The position numbers and the translations under genes were made by a program. Positions 9,107 to 17,345 of a DNA stretch of 63,060 bases are shown in pieces. Numbering within the stretch: the stretch's first letter is position 1; each line of letters starts with the position of its first letter. The stretch covers positions 1 to 63,060 of the forward strand of contig QZKS01000016.1 of assembly GCA_003599865.1 (NCBI GenBank). The letters are read 5' to 3'. Source of the stretch: Desulfobacteraceae bacterium (GTDB lineage: Bacteria; Desulfobacterota; Desulfobacteria; Desulfobacterales; SURF-7). The notes beneath the pieces were generated by a model, which made no database searches, had not been told where the DNA came from, and saw only the letters and a list, made by a program, of their open reading frames with translations.

Positions 9107-9499
9107 ATGAAAAAGACTTATTTAACCGTAATTGCATTGTTTATTGTATTGACCGCCACACCCTTAATGGCTGCAAGCACCACTTTCGAGGGTAAGTTCA
9201 ATGGAGCAAATTGTATGTTTTATTTGAACGAGTGCCCGATGGATATGCCGGATGCACATATTGCAATGGAGCCTGATTTTGTCCTTACCCAGCCTGATAA
9301 ATCATACATGTATATTACCAATATAGACCGGGCGATCAAGGCAAAATATTTACATCAGAATGTCAGGGTTCAAGGTAAGCAAGTAAATAAAAACGCCATC
9401 AAGGCAGAGAGTCTTGATGTTCAGAAGGACGGAAAATATGTAACCGTATGGACTCTTGCTGCTCACATGAAAGAGATCGAAAAACAAAACCGACATTAA
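9107..9499 (+). CDS. Small exported GANC-x6-CP family protein, copy 1
   Basis: The 130-residue protein starts with a clear signal peptide (1-23, cleavage near MAAS). The mature part carries GANC-x6-CP (C36, C43), then a D-x-H-x-A-x-E-x-DFVL block and a beta-rich remainder that could form a small OB-like barrel; the fold is my inference. The two cysteines could form a disulfide or bind metal. I do not recognise a named family. It has a good ribosome site (AAAGGAG) and a leader nearly identical to that of copy 2, so the pair arose by tandem duplication. It is more divergent than copies 2 and 3: TYR-rich YYFLPN is replaced by MYITN, and DPH by DAH. The location next to a metal efflux operon suggests a periplasmic metal or redox role. 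Confidence 0.8.
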   Translation: MKKTYLTVIALFIVLTATPLMAASTTFEGKFNGANCMFYLNECPMDMPDAHIAMEPDFVLTQPDKSYMYITNIDRAIKAKYLHQNVRVQGKQVNKNAIKAESLDVQKDGKYVTVWTLAAHMKEIEKQNRH

Positions 9500-9549
9500 C
9501 AAAACAAATGTGATATTTGTTTGTCATTGACCTTGGGGCTATACGCAAA

Positions 9550-9588
9550 AAACAAATAGGAGGCTTTGCCTCTTATTTGTTTTTCTCT
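9550..9588 (+). terminator. Rho-independent terminator after GANC copy 1
   Basis: AAACAAATAGGAGGC at 9550-9564 pairs with GCCTCTTATTTGTTT at 9568-9582 (15 bp with one G-U) around a TTT loop, followed by a T-rich run. It lies 50 bases after the stop of copy 1 and separates it from copy 2, so copy 2 probably needs its own promoter or read-through. Confidence 0.85.
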
Positions 9589-9755
9589 TCACAACCCCAT
9601 ATCGAACGTGCCAATAACAGCTATGCCAAAGTGGCGTTCATATGACTAAGTATTCGTATTCAGAGGCATCGTTTTATTTCGGTATGCCAAATCGGGATAC
9701 TTGAACTTATCATCCGAACACCTTCACCAAAAACCGCAAAACAAAGGAGCATAAA

Positions 9756-10151
9756 ATGAAAACAAATACAAATCTCAAAAAAATAATCTTGGCAATTTTT
9801 ACAATACTCCTTATCCCGGGAATCTCGTTTGCTACAGCAACGACTTCTGTTGAAGGGACAATCGAAGGAGCGAACTGTATCATCGCCAAAGATGTATGCC
9901 CGAAGACCAATGGAGATCCCCATGTTGCCTTGGAGCCTGATTTTGTGCTGTCAGCTTCAGGAGGTGATTATTATTTCCTGCCCAATGTCTCCCGGTGGGT
10001 TAAAACTTCATACATCAACAAGCCTATACGGATTACGGGCAAGGTCAGAGATCATGCCATCTTTGTTACCAAAATTGAGGTCAAATCAAACGACGCCTAT
10101 TACAATGTTTGGGACTGGAATGACATTACCAGAAAAATGAGCAAAAGGTAG
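9756..10151 (+). CDS. Small exported GANC-x6-CP family protein, copy 2
   Basis: The 131-residue protein has a signal peptide (about 1-26, ending SFATA) and a mature region with GANC-x6-CP (C41, C48), DPHVALEPDFVL, YYFLPN and a C-terminal NVWDWNDITRKM. These blocks align without gaps in the core with copy 3 at 41.6 kb and more loosely with copy 1. It has an AAAGGAG ribosome site and the same 36-base leader as copy 1 with only a few changes. The product is predicted periplasmic; the molecular function is unknown. It ends 18 bases before the convergent PagL-like gene, and no clear terminator lies between them. Confidence 0.8.
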   Translation: MKTNTNLKKIILAIFTILLIPGISFATATTSVEGTIEGANCIIAKDVCPKTNGDPHVALEPDFVLSASGGDYYFLPNVSRWVKTSYINKPIRITGKVRDHAIFVTKIEVKSNDAYYNVWDWNDITRKMSKR

Positions 10152-10169
10152 CAAAAAAAGAAAAGGAGG

Positions 10170-10886
10170 TTAGTACCGGTATCGAAACCCGAACCGGGTA
10201 TTGATCGACTCCGGGCCGATTACCCGGTTGTTGGTCAGGTACATCTGGCCGCCATTGGAAAAATGCTCCCAGCTGACTTCCGTAAATATGGTCCAGCGGT
10301 CACTCAGGTCGATATCGACGCCTCCCCCGCCGGTAAAATTGAACGCATACAGGGTTCCGCCCTCGATGAGCAACTCATCGGTAAAGGACATGCCGAAACC
10401 AAGATGCAGGTTGGGACGGATGGAAGAATCCGGCAGAAACACCCAGCGCCGAATCCCCAGAAACACAACCTGCTGATGGTCAAGGGTTGTGCGGTGCTCA
10501 TCGGTTCGCGCAGCCTCTTCGTCCGAAACCTGGTCATCACTGAGCGGTATCGTCCCCCAGAGGTTGGCAATACGGAACTCCGCCCGGTAGGTGTGCTCGA
10601 TATTCAATCCCAGATTGAACATCGGTTTTGTTTCCCACTCATAAAAAATGCCGAACTGGGAATTCCGGTATCCGTAATATTCCCGGTCGCTCCAGATATG
10701 CTGGCTTCTGCCCCAAGATCCGTTCAATCCGATCCATCGTTTTTCGGTTTCACCTTCCGCAGGGTTCTCCGGACCTGCCTGCAATACGCCGGTTCCCATA
10801 CCGCCGGACCACATCATCACTGTTATGACAAACAGAACAAAAACCGTTTTTATCCAACCTCTCGAATCCATATCCACAATATTCAT
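10170..10886 (-). CDS. PagL-like lipid A 3-O-deacylase (acyloxyacyl hydrolase family)
   Basis: The 238-residue protein has an N-terminal signal or anchor (about 12-36) and a beta-strand-rich body ending in the aromatic FRYRY expected of an outer-membrane barrel. Near the C-terminus it carries EHFSNGG, matching the PagL catalytic His-x-Ser (H and S two apart), and an acidic residue in PESIN that could be the third member of the triad, though the His-Glu spacing (18) is longer than in the Pseudomonas enzyme (14). PagL enzymes remove the 3-position acyl chain of lipid A in the outer membrane. The setting beside lipid A genes fits. Assignment is by motif only. Confidence 0.65.
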   Translation of the reverse strand: MNIVDMDSRGWIKTVFVLFVITVMMWSGGMGTGVLQAGPENPAEGETEKRWIGLNGSWGRSQHIWSDREYYGYRNSQFGIFYEWETKPMFNLGLNIEHTYRAEFRIANLWGTIPLSDDQVSDEEAARTDEHRTTLDHQQVVFLGIRRWVFLPDSSIRPNLHLGFGMSFTDELLIEGGTLYAFNFTGGGGVDIDLSDRWTIFTEVSWEHFSNGGQMYLTNNRVIGPESINTRFGFRYRY

Positions 10887-11042
10887 CTCGCTTTCCGCAG
10901 ATCGATGTTACATCGTTTTTTGAATCACCCTGTTTCCGGTCCGTCAAAACCAGACGGCATTCCATACTTGAAATTACCGGAAGCGTCAAGTCGTGTATGA
11001 ATTTCATCTGCGGATTGCATCTTGCGGAAAATCAGGGAGGCC

Positions 11043-12530
11043 TTATGGTTCCTGTTCATCGGCAGGAAAATACCGATCCAGAAAAAAACACCGGTTGACG
11101 GGAAGGAAATCCGGAATATCATAAAATTTTTCTCTCACCCAGGCCAGGAACACGTCCCGGTAACGCTGATACCGGAACCCCTTGCCGATCGTGATCGGAA
11201 AATCATGATGTCGGATGGTGAGGGTATCCTGTTCCACCTGATCGAAATATTCATGATAATCCTCGCCGGAAGCAAAGATCAGAATATCCTTGCCGTCAAG
11301 TTCCCGGAAATCATTCAGCTTGTCAAAATGACGCCCGTATTTGGAACCCCCGGCAAATACCATAAACTCGCGGCCGCTGTAATAGGTCATCACGCTTGCG
11401 GTGGAATAGCTGTTGCCGGCCGGAATATAATGATCACCGTATTTTTTTTGGATGGCCTGATATATCTCATCGCCGTGACGGTAGATCAGCAGTGTTTTAT
11501 AATGCTTGAAACCCTTGAGCGTTTCCGTGGGAATCACCAGTGCGACAGCCACGATAACCAGATGAACACCCGTAAACAGGGCCGAATATTTCACCACCTT
11601 CCGCAGGCTTTCCGTTCGGATGTAAAAAAGGCATGGGAAAAGAAACGGATAAAAGGAAAAATACCAGTGCAGCCCGGTGTGATGCAGGGAAACAAACCCC
11701 AGAAGGAGCAGCGGGACGAGAAAAAGCAAAAAAAACAGGTTTCCGTCTTTTTTGATCCCTTCCCGGATCTGCCGGTAATCCTGGAACATGTAATACAACA
11801 GCCAGGGGGTGCACAGATATACCTGAAGGGCAAAAAAAACGACCAGCCCGGTATACTCGGTTTCAATATTCTGATTGCGGTTGATCACGTTGAACATGAA
11901 ATTGGTCCAGCAGTTCAGGGAACTCCAGTACAGATGCAGCAGGACAAACGGTATGGCGCCGGACACCAGGATAATGCTGTCGAGGATTGCCTGTTTCCAT
12001 CGCCTGCAGACAAACAGGCTGACCATCATCGCAATCAGCATCAGCCCGGAAAAATACTTGCTCAGAACCGCCAGCCCCAGGAACATGCCGGACAGAAATA
12101 TCAGACTCCTTTTGTTCCGGGCATTGCCGAAATAAAAAGAAATGCCTGCCAGAAAAACAAATACGCAAAGGGACGTATCCGTAGCAATCAGGACAAACAA
12201 TACATGAAGGGGGGAAACCAGAAAAATCAGGGATGCCAGTTTTGCCTTATCCGGATCATGGCCCAGTTTTTTTCCCGCAACATAGATGCCAAGGGCAACC
12301 AGAATACCGTACAGGATGGTATACAGCCTGGCAAAAAACACATGGCCGCCCGGCAGGGAAAACAGATAAATCGCCCAGCCGCTCATGGGCGGATGGTCAT
12401 AATAGTTGACATCCGGATGGTTGCCCAGAATCAGCCAGTAGGCTTCATCCGTTGTCACCGGGAAGATCCAGGCAAAAAACAGCTTGACCAGGATAATGAT
12501 CAGAAAAATTTTGGAATAATGCTTTTCCAT
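11043..12530 (-). CDS. GT39-type membrane glycosyltransferase (ArnT/PMT-like)
   Basis: The 495-residue polytopic protein has an early periplasmic-loop acidic motif (TTDEAYW) and YYDHPPM, both typical of GT-C enzymes that use undecaprenyl-phosphate sugars. About ten membrane segments fill residues 1-360, followed by a soluble C-terminal domain. Enzymes of this kind attach sugars to lipid A, core or other envelope targets on the outer face of the inner membrane. The substrate cannot be read from sequence; ArnT-like lipid A modification is one option, O-antigen side-branch decoration another. It stands alone, transcribed away from lptF, with a REP-like pair upstream. Confidence 0.8.
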   Translation of the reverse strand: MEKHYSKIFLIIILVKLFFAWIFPVTTDEAYWLILGNHPDVNYYDHPPMSGWAIYLFSLPGGHVFFARLYTILYGILVALGIYVAGKKLGHDPDKAKLASLIFLVSPLHVLFVLIATDTSLCVFVFLAGISFYFGNARNKRSLIFLSGMFLGLAVLSKYFSGLMLIAMMVSLFVCRRWKQAILDSIILVSGAIPFVLLHLYWSSLNCWTNFMFNVINRNQNIETEYTGLVVFFALQVYLCTPWLLYYMFQDYRQIREGIKKDGNLFFLLFLVPLLLLGFVSLHHTGLHWYFSFYPFLFPCLFYIRTESLRKVVKYSALFTGVHLVIVAVALVIPTETLKGFKHYKTLLIYRHGDEIYQAIQKKYGDHYIPAGNSYSTASVMTYYSGREFMVFAGGSKYGRHFDKLNDFRELDGKDILIFASGEDYHEYFDQVEQDTLTIRHHDFPITIGKGFRYQRYRDVFLAWVREKFYDIPDFLPVNRCFFLDRYFPADEQEP

Positions 12531-12570
12531 GCGACCATTCTTGATGGAACCTTAACAAAGTCCCATCTCC

Positions 12571-12641
12571 GTCATGCCGGACCTGATCCGGCATCCAGAA
12601 GATTTTGAAATTACTGGATTCCGGGTCAAGCCCGGAATGAC
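12571..12641. repeat. Pair of inverted REP-like units
   Basis: A 28-base unit at 12571-12598 (GTCATGCCGGACCTGATCC and onward to CAG) and a second at 12614-12641 are inverted copies with 5 mismatches; each unit is itself a palindrome around CCGG. Units starting GTCATTCCGG are widespread dispersed repeats in several proteobacterial groups. The pair sits between the divergent GT39 and lptF genes. The rest of the 378-base gap (12531-12908) shows no gene. Confidence 0.75.
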
Positions 12642-12908
12642 AGGTAAGGCACTTTTCGACTTTTTACGGTTTCATCAATCTTTTTAATCGTTAAAAATGA
12701 CCGCAACATACCCGCTTGCGACATATCTTTCAATACATATATCCTTTTTCCGGTTCCCTGACCGCCCGGATGACATAAAAAAATCCGGATAATCAAAAGG
12801 GAGGGTTTACTTGCGGACAGTTTGTGATATTATTCCGTACTTACTTGGAATGAAAGATAAAAAAAGTCCCGGATTGGGCATGCGAAACCGCGGCGGAAGC
12901 ATAACGGC

Positions 12909-14087
12909 ATGAAAATAAACACCATAATCAACCGGCATATTTTCAGGGAAATGGTCCCCACCTTTTTCATCACCATGGCTTTTCTGACGTTTGTGTTTCT
13001 CCTTGCCCAGATTCTGGAAATTGTAAACATGGTGGTGAATTACCGGGCGAGCATCCTGTCCTTTGTTTTTCTGATCGTTTATTCCATGCCGGCCTTTTTT
13101 CAGTTCACCATTCCCATGTCCGTCATGATGGCCATCCTGCTGACCTTTCTCCGCATGGCGGGCGACAATGAGATCATTGCCATCAAGGTAGGCGGCGGCA
13201 GCATATACGGCCTGCTTCCCCCGGTGTTTCTGTTCTGCCTGATCGGATGGTTTTTTACTCTTGCCATGACCGTTTACGGGATCAGCTGGGGCAATTCCTC
13301 CTTTAAAAAACTCACCGTTGCCATTGCATCCTCTTTTACCGATGCCGCACTGAAAGAACGGGTGTTCAACGACAGTTTTGACGGGATCATGATCTACGTC
13401 AACAGAATCGATCCCAAGGATAAAACGCTTCATGATGTATTGATTGAAGACCAGCGGGATGAAAAAAGCCGAAGCACGGTCATCGCACCGCTGGGCAAAA
13501 AACTGTTCAATCAGGACAAGACCGCGCTTACCCTGCGGCTGAGCAACGGCATCATCAACCGGGTGAACATTTCCGACAATGCCGTCCACACCATCCGTTT
13601 TGACACCTATGACATCCATCTTGATTTTCGCAAAACCGTTCAGGAAGCCCAAACCGATACAAAATCAAAAGATGAAATGACCATTGAAGAACTGAGGGCC
13701 TTTATCCAAAACCCCGAAACCAATGAGGCGGAACGGAGCAACGCCCGGATGGAGCTCCATGAAAAATTCTCCATTCCGTTTGCCTGCTTTGCCTTGGGGC
13801 TGCTGGCGGTTCCCCTGGGATTGAAATCCGCTTTTCTGCGGCAGTCTTCCGGACTGGGGCTGGGATTGTTCTGCTTTTTAATCTATTATCTGCTTCTGGG
13901 AATCGGCTGGTCTTCGGTAAGATCCGGCCTGTGCTCCGCATTTGTGGGAATGTGGGTGCCGAACCTGTTCATGGGAGCAATCGGATTGCTGTTTCTCGTC
14001 AGGGTTGCACAAGAAAAATCCATCGGGTTGGATTATGTTTCCGAAACCGCTTACCGGGTCTGGAACCGGATGAAAAAAAATAGCTGA
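12909..14087 (+). CDS. lptF: LPS export permease LptF
   Basis: The 392-residue protein is a YjgP/YjgQ family permease: three membrane helices at the N-terminus (about 15-120), a periplasmic beta-jellyroll domain (about 130-270) and three more helices (about 290-375). LptF pairs with LptG and the ATPase LptB to pull LPS out of the inner membrane. The order, with lptG only 3 bases downstream, confirms the pair; it is assigned LptF because it comes first and has the NxxHxxR-free N-terminal KINTIINRHIFREM. It begins an operon running into lptG and lpxK. Confidence 0.9.
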   Translation: MKINTIINRHIFREMVPTFFITMAFLTFVFLLAQILEIVNMVVNYRASILSFVFLIVYSMPAFFQFTIPMSVMMAILLTFLRMAGDNEIIAIKVGGGSIYGLLPPVFLFCLIGWFFTLAMTVYGISWGNSSFKKLTVAIASSFTDAALKERVFNDSFDGIMIYVNRIDPKDKTLHDVLIEDQRDEKSRSTVIAPLGKKLFNQDKTALTLRLSNGIINRVNISDNAVHTIRFDTYDIHLDFRKTVQEAQTDTKSKDEMTIEELRAFIQNPETNEAERSNARMELHEKFSIPFACFALGLLAVPLGLKSAFLRQSSGLGLGLFCFLIYYLLLGIGWSSVRSGLCSAFVGMWVPNLFMGAIGLLFLVRVAQEKSIGLDYVSETAYRVWNRMKKNS

Positions 14088-14090
14088 CAT

Positions 14091-15164
14091 ATGCTGATCC
14101 TTCAAAAATATCTGCTCAAAGAGTTCTTTATCTATCTCGGTCTGGTTCAGGGCGTGGTCATCGCATTGTTTGTCACCATCGACTACCTCACCAGGATCGG
14201 ATATTTCATGAAACTGAAAATTCCGTTATGGTACGGACTGGGATATGTCCTGCTGAAAGTCCCTTATATCCTGGTCATGCTGATGCCGGCCTGCGCCATC
14301 CTGTCAACGATCATTGTTTTCTGCATCATGGTGAAAAACAATGAAATCCTGGCACTGAAAAGCAGCGGTGTCCGAAGCATGAGCCTGCTGAAACCGATCA
14401 TGTTCCTGGGGATCGGACTGACGGTTTTCTCTTTTCTCCTTTCCGAGACCCTTGTTCCGGTTGCCCAGACAAAAGCCAACAGCATCCGGCGGCAGATCAA
14501 AAACATGAGCGTTACCACCACAAGGGACAACAATATCTGGATCCGGAAAAACGATGCCATCATTCATATCAACTACTACAATCATATCGACAGGACGCTT
14601 TCGGGCATTACTCTCTATTATTTTGACAAAAATTTCAAAATGACCAGAAGAATTGATGCACAGGAAGCATCTTTTCAGCAAGGGAAATGGAAGCTTCAGG
14701 AAGTTCTGGAACTCACTCCCGGCAGCGGGGATCAATATTTTGTCTCCCGAACCATGAACGAAAAAATGGTCCATTTTGATCTGAAACCGGAAGATCTGAA
14801 AAGCGTTATCAAAAAACCGGAAGAAATGAATATCAAAGAGATGTTTCGCTATGTAACAAAACTGAATGAGGAAGGCTATGATCCGATTGTATACCGGGTG
14901 GATCTTCACGGGAAGTTGGCTTTTCCGGTTGCCTGCTTTCTGATGTGCATTACGGGATTTGGACTGGTATTGTCCGGACGGCAGAAAAAAGGACTGCCGG
15001 TGAGCATTGCCGGCGGAATCTGTATTTCTTTTGTCTACTGGTTTTTTCACAGTTTCTGCATTTCCCTGGGGTATGGAGAACTGTTGCCGCCGGTTATGGC
15101 GGCATGGATGGCCAACTTTGTCCTGTCCTGTGCAAGCGGCATCATCCTGCTGAATACCGAGTGA
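14091..15164 (+). CDS. lptG: LPS export permease LptG
   Basis: The 357-residue partner of LptF has the same plan: helices at about 12-115, a periplasmic domain at about 125-260 and helices at about 280-355. It begins LILQKYLLKEFFIY, the common opening of LptG/LptF proteins. It forms the LptB2FG complex in the inner membrane; LptB and LptC are not in this window. It starts 3 bases after the lptF stop and ends 4 bases before the first possible lpxK start, so all three are probably one transcript. Confidence 0.9.
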   Translation: MLILQKYLLKEFFIYLGLVQGVVIALFVTIDYLTRIGYFMKLKIPLWYGLGYVLLKVPYILVMLMPACAILSTIIVFCIMVKNNEILALKSSGVRSMSLLKPIMFLGIGLTVFSFLLSETLVPVAQTKANSIRRQIKNMSVTTTRDNNIWIRKNDAIIHINYYNHIDRTLSGITLYYFDKNFKMTRRIDAQEASFQQGKWKLQEVLELTPGSGDQYFVSRTMNEKMVHFDLKPEDLKSVIKKPEEMNIKEMFRYVTKLNEEGYDPIVYRVDLHGKLAFPVACFLMCITGFGLVLSGRQKKGLPVSIAGGICISFVYWFFHSFCISLGYGELLPPVMAAWMANFVLSCASGIILLNTE

Positions 15165-15168
15165 TATC

Positions 15169-16350
15169 ATGCGGCATTTCCCTGCCGGCAAACGGAGCAA
15201 CATGAACACATTGAAACGGAAAATGGAATCCATCATGAACGACAATGGGCTACCAAAAGGCATCCCCGATCGTTTCCTGTGGGGAATCTCCCGATGCTAC
15301 GGTCATGTCATGAAACTCCGTGACCGTTACTATCGGCAATCCCCGGAACGGTCCGGAAAGCTTCCGTGCATGGTGATCTCCATCGGCAATATCACCGTAG
15401 GCGGAACCGGAAAAACCCCGATGACCGTTTATCTGGCCACCATGCTCCAGCGTTCCGGATACCGGGTTGCCATTGTCAGCAGGGGATATGGCGGAAAAGC
15501 ATCCCGGACCGGAGGGGTTGTGTGCGACGGAAAAAACATCCTCATGGACGCCCGCATGGCTGGTGATGAGCCCTACATGATGGCCGGCAGGCTTCAGGAT
15601 GTTCCCATCGTGGTGGGCAGCAGGCGGTATGAAGCCGGAATGCTGGCCATGGAACGGTTCTCACCGGATATCATTCTGCTGGACGACGGATTTCAGCATC
15701 GGAAGGTAAAGCGGGATCTGGATATCCTGCTGCTGGACGCGGCGCGGCCATTTGGAAACGGCCATCTGCTCCCCCGGGGAACCTTGCGGGAGCCGGTCGA
15801 AATGATCCGGCGGGCGGATATCATGGTCCTCACCAGGGCCGGCAATTTAGCTGAACCGGAAACGCCCTTTCGAAAACAACTCTCCCAAAACCATTTGGAG
15901 GAGGTTGCTGCCAACACCCCGTTATTTATATCATCCCACGAACCATATCTGTATAGCATCCATGCCGCAGATGGACAGGAAGACGCAGGAGACAAACCAT
16001 CCTCCCTGCCTAACCCTTCCCTTCTGAAAGGCAAATCTGTTTTCACATTTTCCGGAATCGCCAAAAATCAGGATTTTCAAACATCCGTTACGAATCTGGG
16101 CTGCCGGATAGTCGGCACGCTTGCATTTCCCGACCATCATGACTACCATGACCATGACTTTTCCGCCATTATTCAGGCGGCCCGGAAAAGCAATGCCGAA
16201 ATGCTCGTGACAACAGAGAAGGATGATTCCCGGATGGCCGGACGCTTTCCATTCCCCCTTCCCCTTGCCGTGATCGGTGTCACCATGACCATCCGGGAGG
16301 AAAAGGCATTTCAGAACCTGATTATAAGCCGGTTGACAGAGACCGCATGA
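15169..16350 (+). CDS. lpxK: Tetraacyldisaccharide 4'-kinase LpxK
   Basis: LpxK phosphorylates the 4' position of the lipid A precursor at the inner membrane. The signature SIGNITVGGTGKTP, with a Walker A at about 77-84, is clear, as are VSRGYGG, GDEP and DDGFQH, all LpxK hallmarks. The 393-residue length is slightly over the usual 330-360 because of an N-terminal extension. An ATG at 15202 with GGAG just upstream is a reasonable alternative start. It overlaps the convergent GT9 gene by 29 bases at the 3' end. Confidence 0.92.
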   Translation: MRHFPAGKRSNMNTLKRKMESIMNDNGLPKGIPDRFLWGISRCYGHVMKLRDRYYRQSPERSGKLPCMVISIGNITVGGTGKTPMTVYLATMLQRSGYRVAIVSRGYGGKASRTGGVVCDGKNILMDARMAGDEPYMMAGRLQDVPIVVGSRRYEAGMLAMERFSPDIILLDDGFQHRKVKRDLDILLLDAARPFGNGHLLPRGTLREPVEMIRRADIMVLTRAGNLAEPETPFRKQLSQNHLEEVAANTPLFISSHEPYLYSIHAADGQEDAGDKPSSLPNPSLLKGKSVFTFSGIAKNQDFQTSVTNLGCRIVGTLAFPDHHDYHDHDFSAIIQAARKSNAEMLVTTEKDDSRMAGRFPFPLPLAVIGVTMTIREEKAFQNLIISRLTETA

Positions 16351-17332
16351 CATCTTCCGGAGAGATGCTCCGGATGCACTTGCAGTCAGCGGACTTCCGG
16401 CAGTCTTCGCAATATTGATCCTTGACCAGGACATGAACATCCTTGCCCAGCGGCGCCCACCTTCCCGGATGAATGGGTTTCATGGGTGCAAAAAGGCCGA
16501 CGGTTTTTTTGCCCAGCGCCGCGGCAAGATGAAGCGGTCCCGTGCTTGCGGCAACCATCCCGTCTGCCAGGGAAAGAAAGGCAATCAACTCGTTGAGATC
16601 GAATTTTCCGGTAAGATCCGTTATTTTGTCATGAACCCGGGCAAGGAAACCGTTCATCCTATCGCCTTCCGCTTTTGTACCGGTGATAAAAATCCGAAAC
16701 CGTTCTTCCGGCAGCATGTGAACAAGCGTTTCGAAATTGGCGATTCCCCACTCGCGGGCACTGCCTTGTGAACCGGGATGCAGAATCAGATTGAACCGAT
16801 GCGGATCGATCAGGGATCGGATTGTTTCCAAAGGAACCGGAAGGTTGGAAAAACCAAAGTATTCATGAAGTTCCGAAATCGCCGGAACATCTTGAATTCC
16901 TAATGGAGAAAGCAGTTTAAAATTCAACTGGGCCTCATGCAGCTCCGATCTTCTCCGGGAAAAATGAATTTTCCGGTTGCAGGTCAACCAGTGAAACAGC
17001 CGGTGCGATGTGCCTGCACGATTCGGAATGCCCGCCTTTTTCGCAAGTTCGGCAATGTCCCGGTTCGGGAAAATATGGATGATCCAGTCGGCCTGCAAGT
17101 CCTGAAACACATGAACCTGCTCGGCAACACTTTTTTGTTTGAGGTCATCCCCGTTGATAAAGTGATCAACGTGCGCCGACAGCCGGATCACATCCCGTGT
17201 ATAGGTGCTTCCGATAAAGCTGATCCGGGTCCGGGGAAACCGCTTTTTCAAATATCCGGCCACCGGCATGGTGAGGACCACATCCCCGATGCTGTCCGTC
17301 CGGCTCAATATGATATGTTTCGGGTCTGTCAT
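16322..17332 (-). CDS. GT9 glycosyltransferase (heptosyltransferase family)
   Basis: The 336-residue cytosolic enzyme opens with ILSRTDSIGDVVLTMP, the GT9 donor-fold signature, and keeps the C-terminal block LADGMVAASTGPLHLAAALG. Such enzymes add ADP-heptose or related sugars to the inner core of LPS. A Cys cluster (YCEDCRKSADCKC) near the C-terminus recurs in this family. Its start is 13 bases after the lpxL-like stop, so GT2, lpxL-like and this gene form a leftward operon. Which core position it acts on is not known. Confidence 0.85.
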   Translation of the reverse strand: MTDPKHIILSRTDSIGDVVLTMPVAGYLKKRFPRTRISFIGSTYTRDVIRLSAHVDHFINGDDLKQKSVAEQVHVFQDLQADWIIHIFPNRDIAELAKKAGIPNRAGTSHRLFHWLTCNRKIHFSRRRSELHEAQLNFKLLSPLGIQDVPAISELHEYFGFSNLPVPLETIRSLIDPHRFNLILHPGSQGSAREWGIANFETLVHMLPEERFRIFITGTKAEGDRMNGFLARVHDKITDLTGKFDLNELIAFLSLADGMVAASTGPLHLAAALGKKTVGLFAPMKPIHPGRWAPLGKDVHVLVKDQYCEDCRKSADCKCIRSISPEDVMRSLSTGL

Positions 17333-17345
17333 CTCTTTTCAAGAC

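Noticed and set aside
11022-12608. A 528-codon plus-strand frame
   Set aside because: It is antisense to the GT39 gene and has no domain or signal; its length is a by-product of composition.
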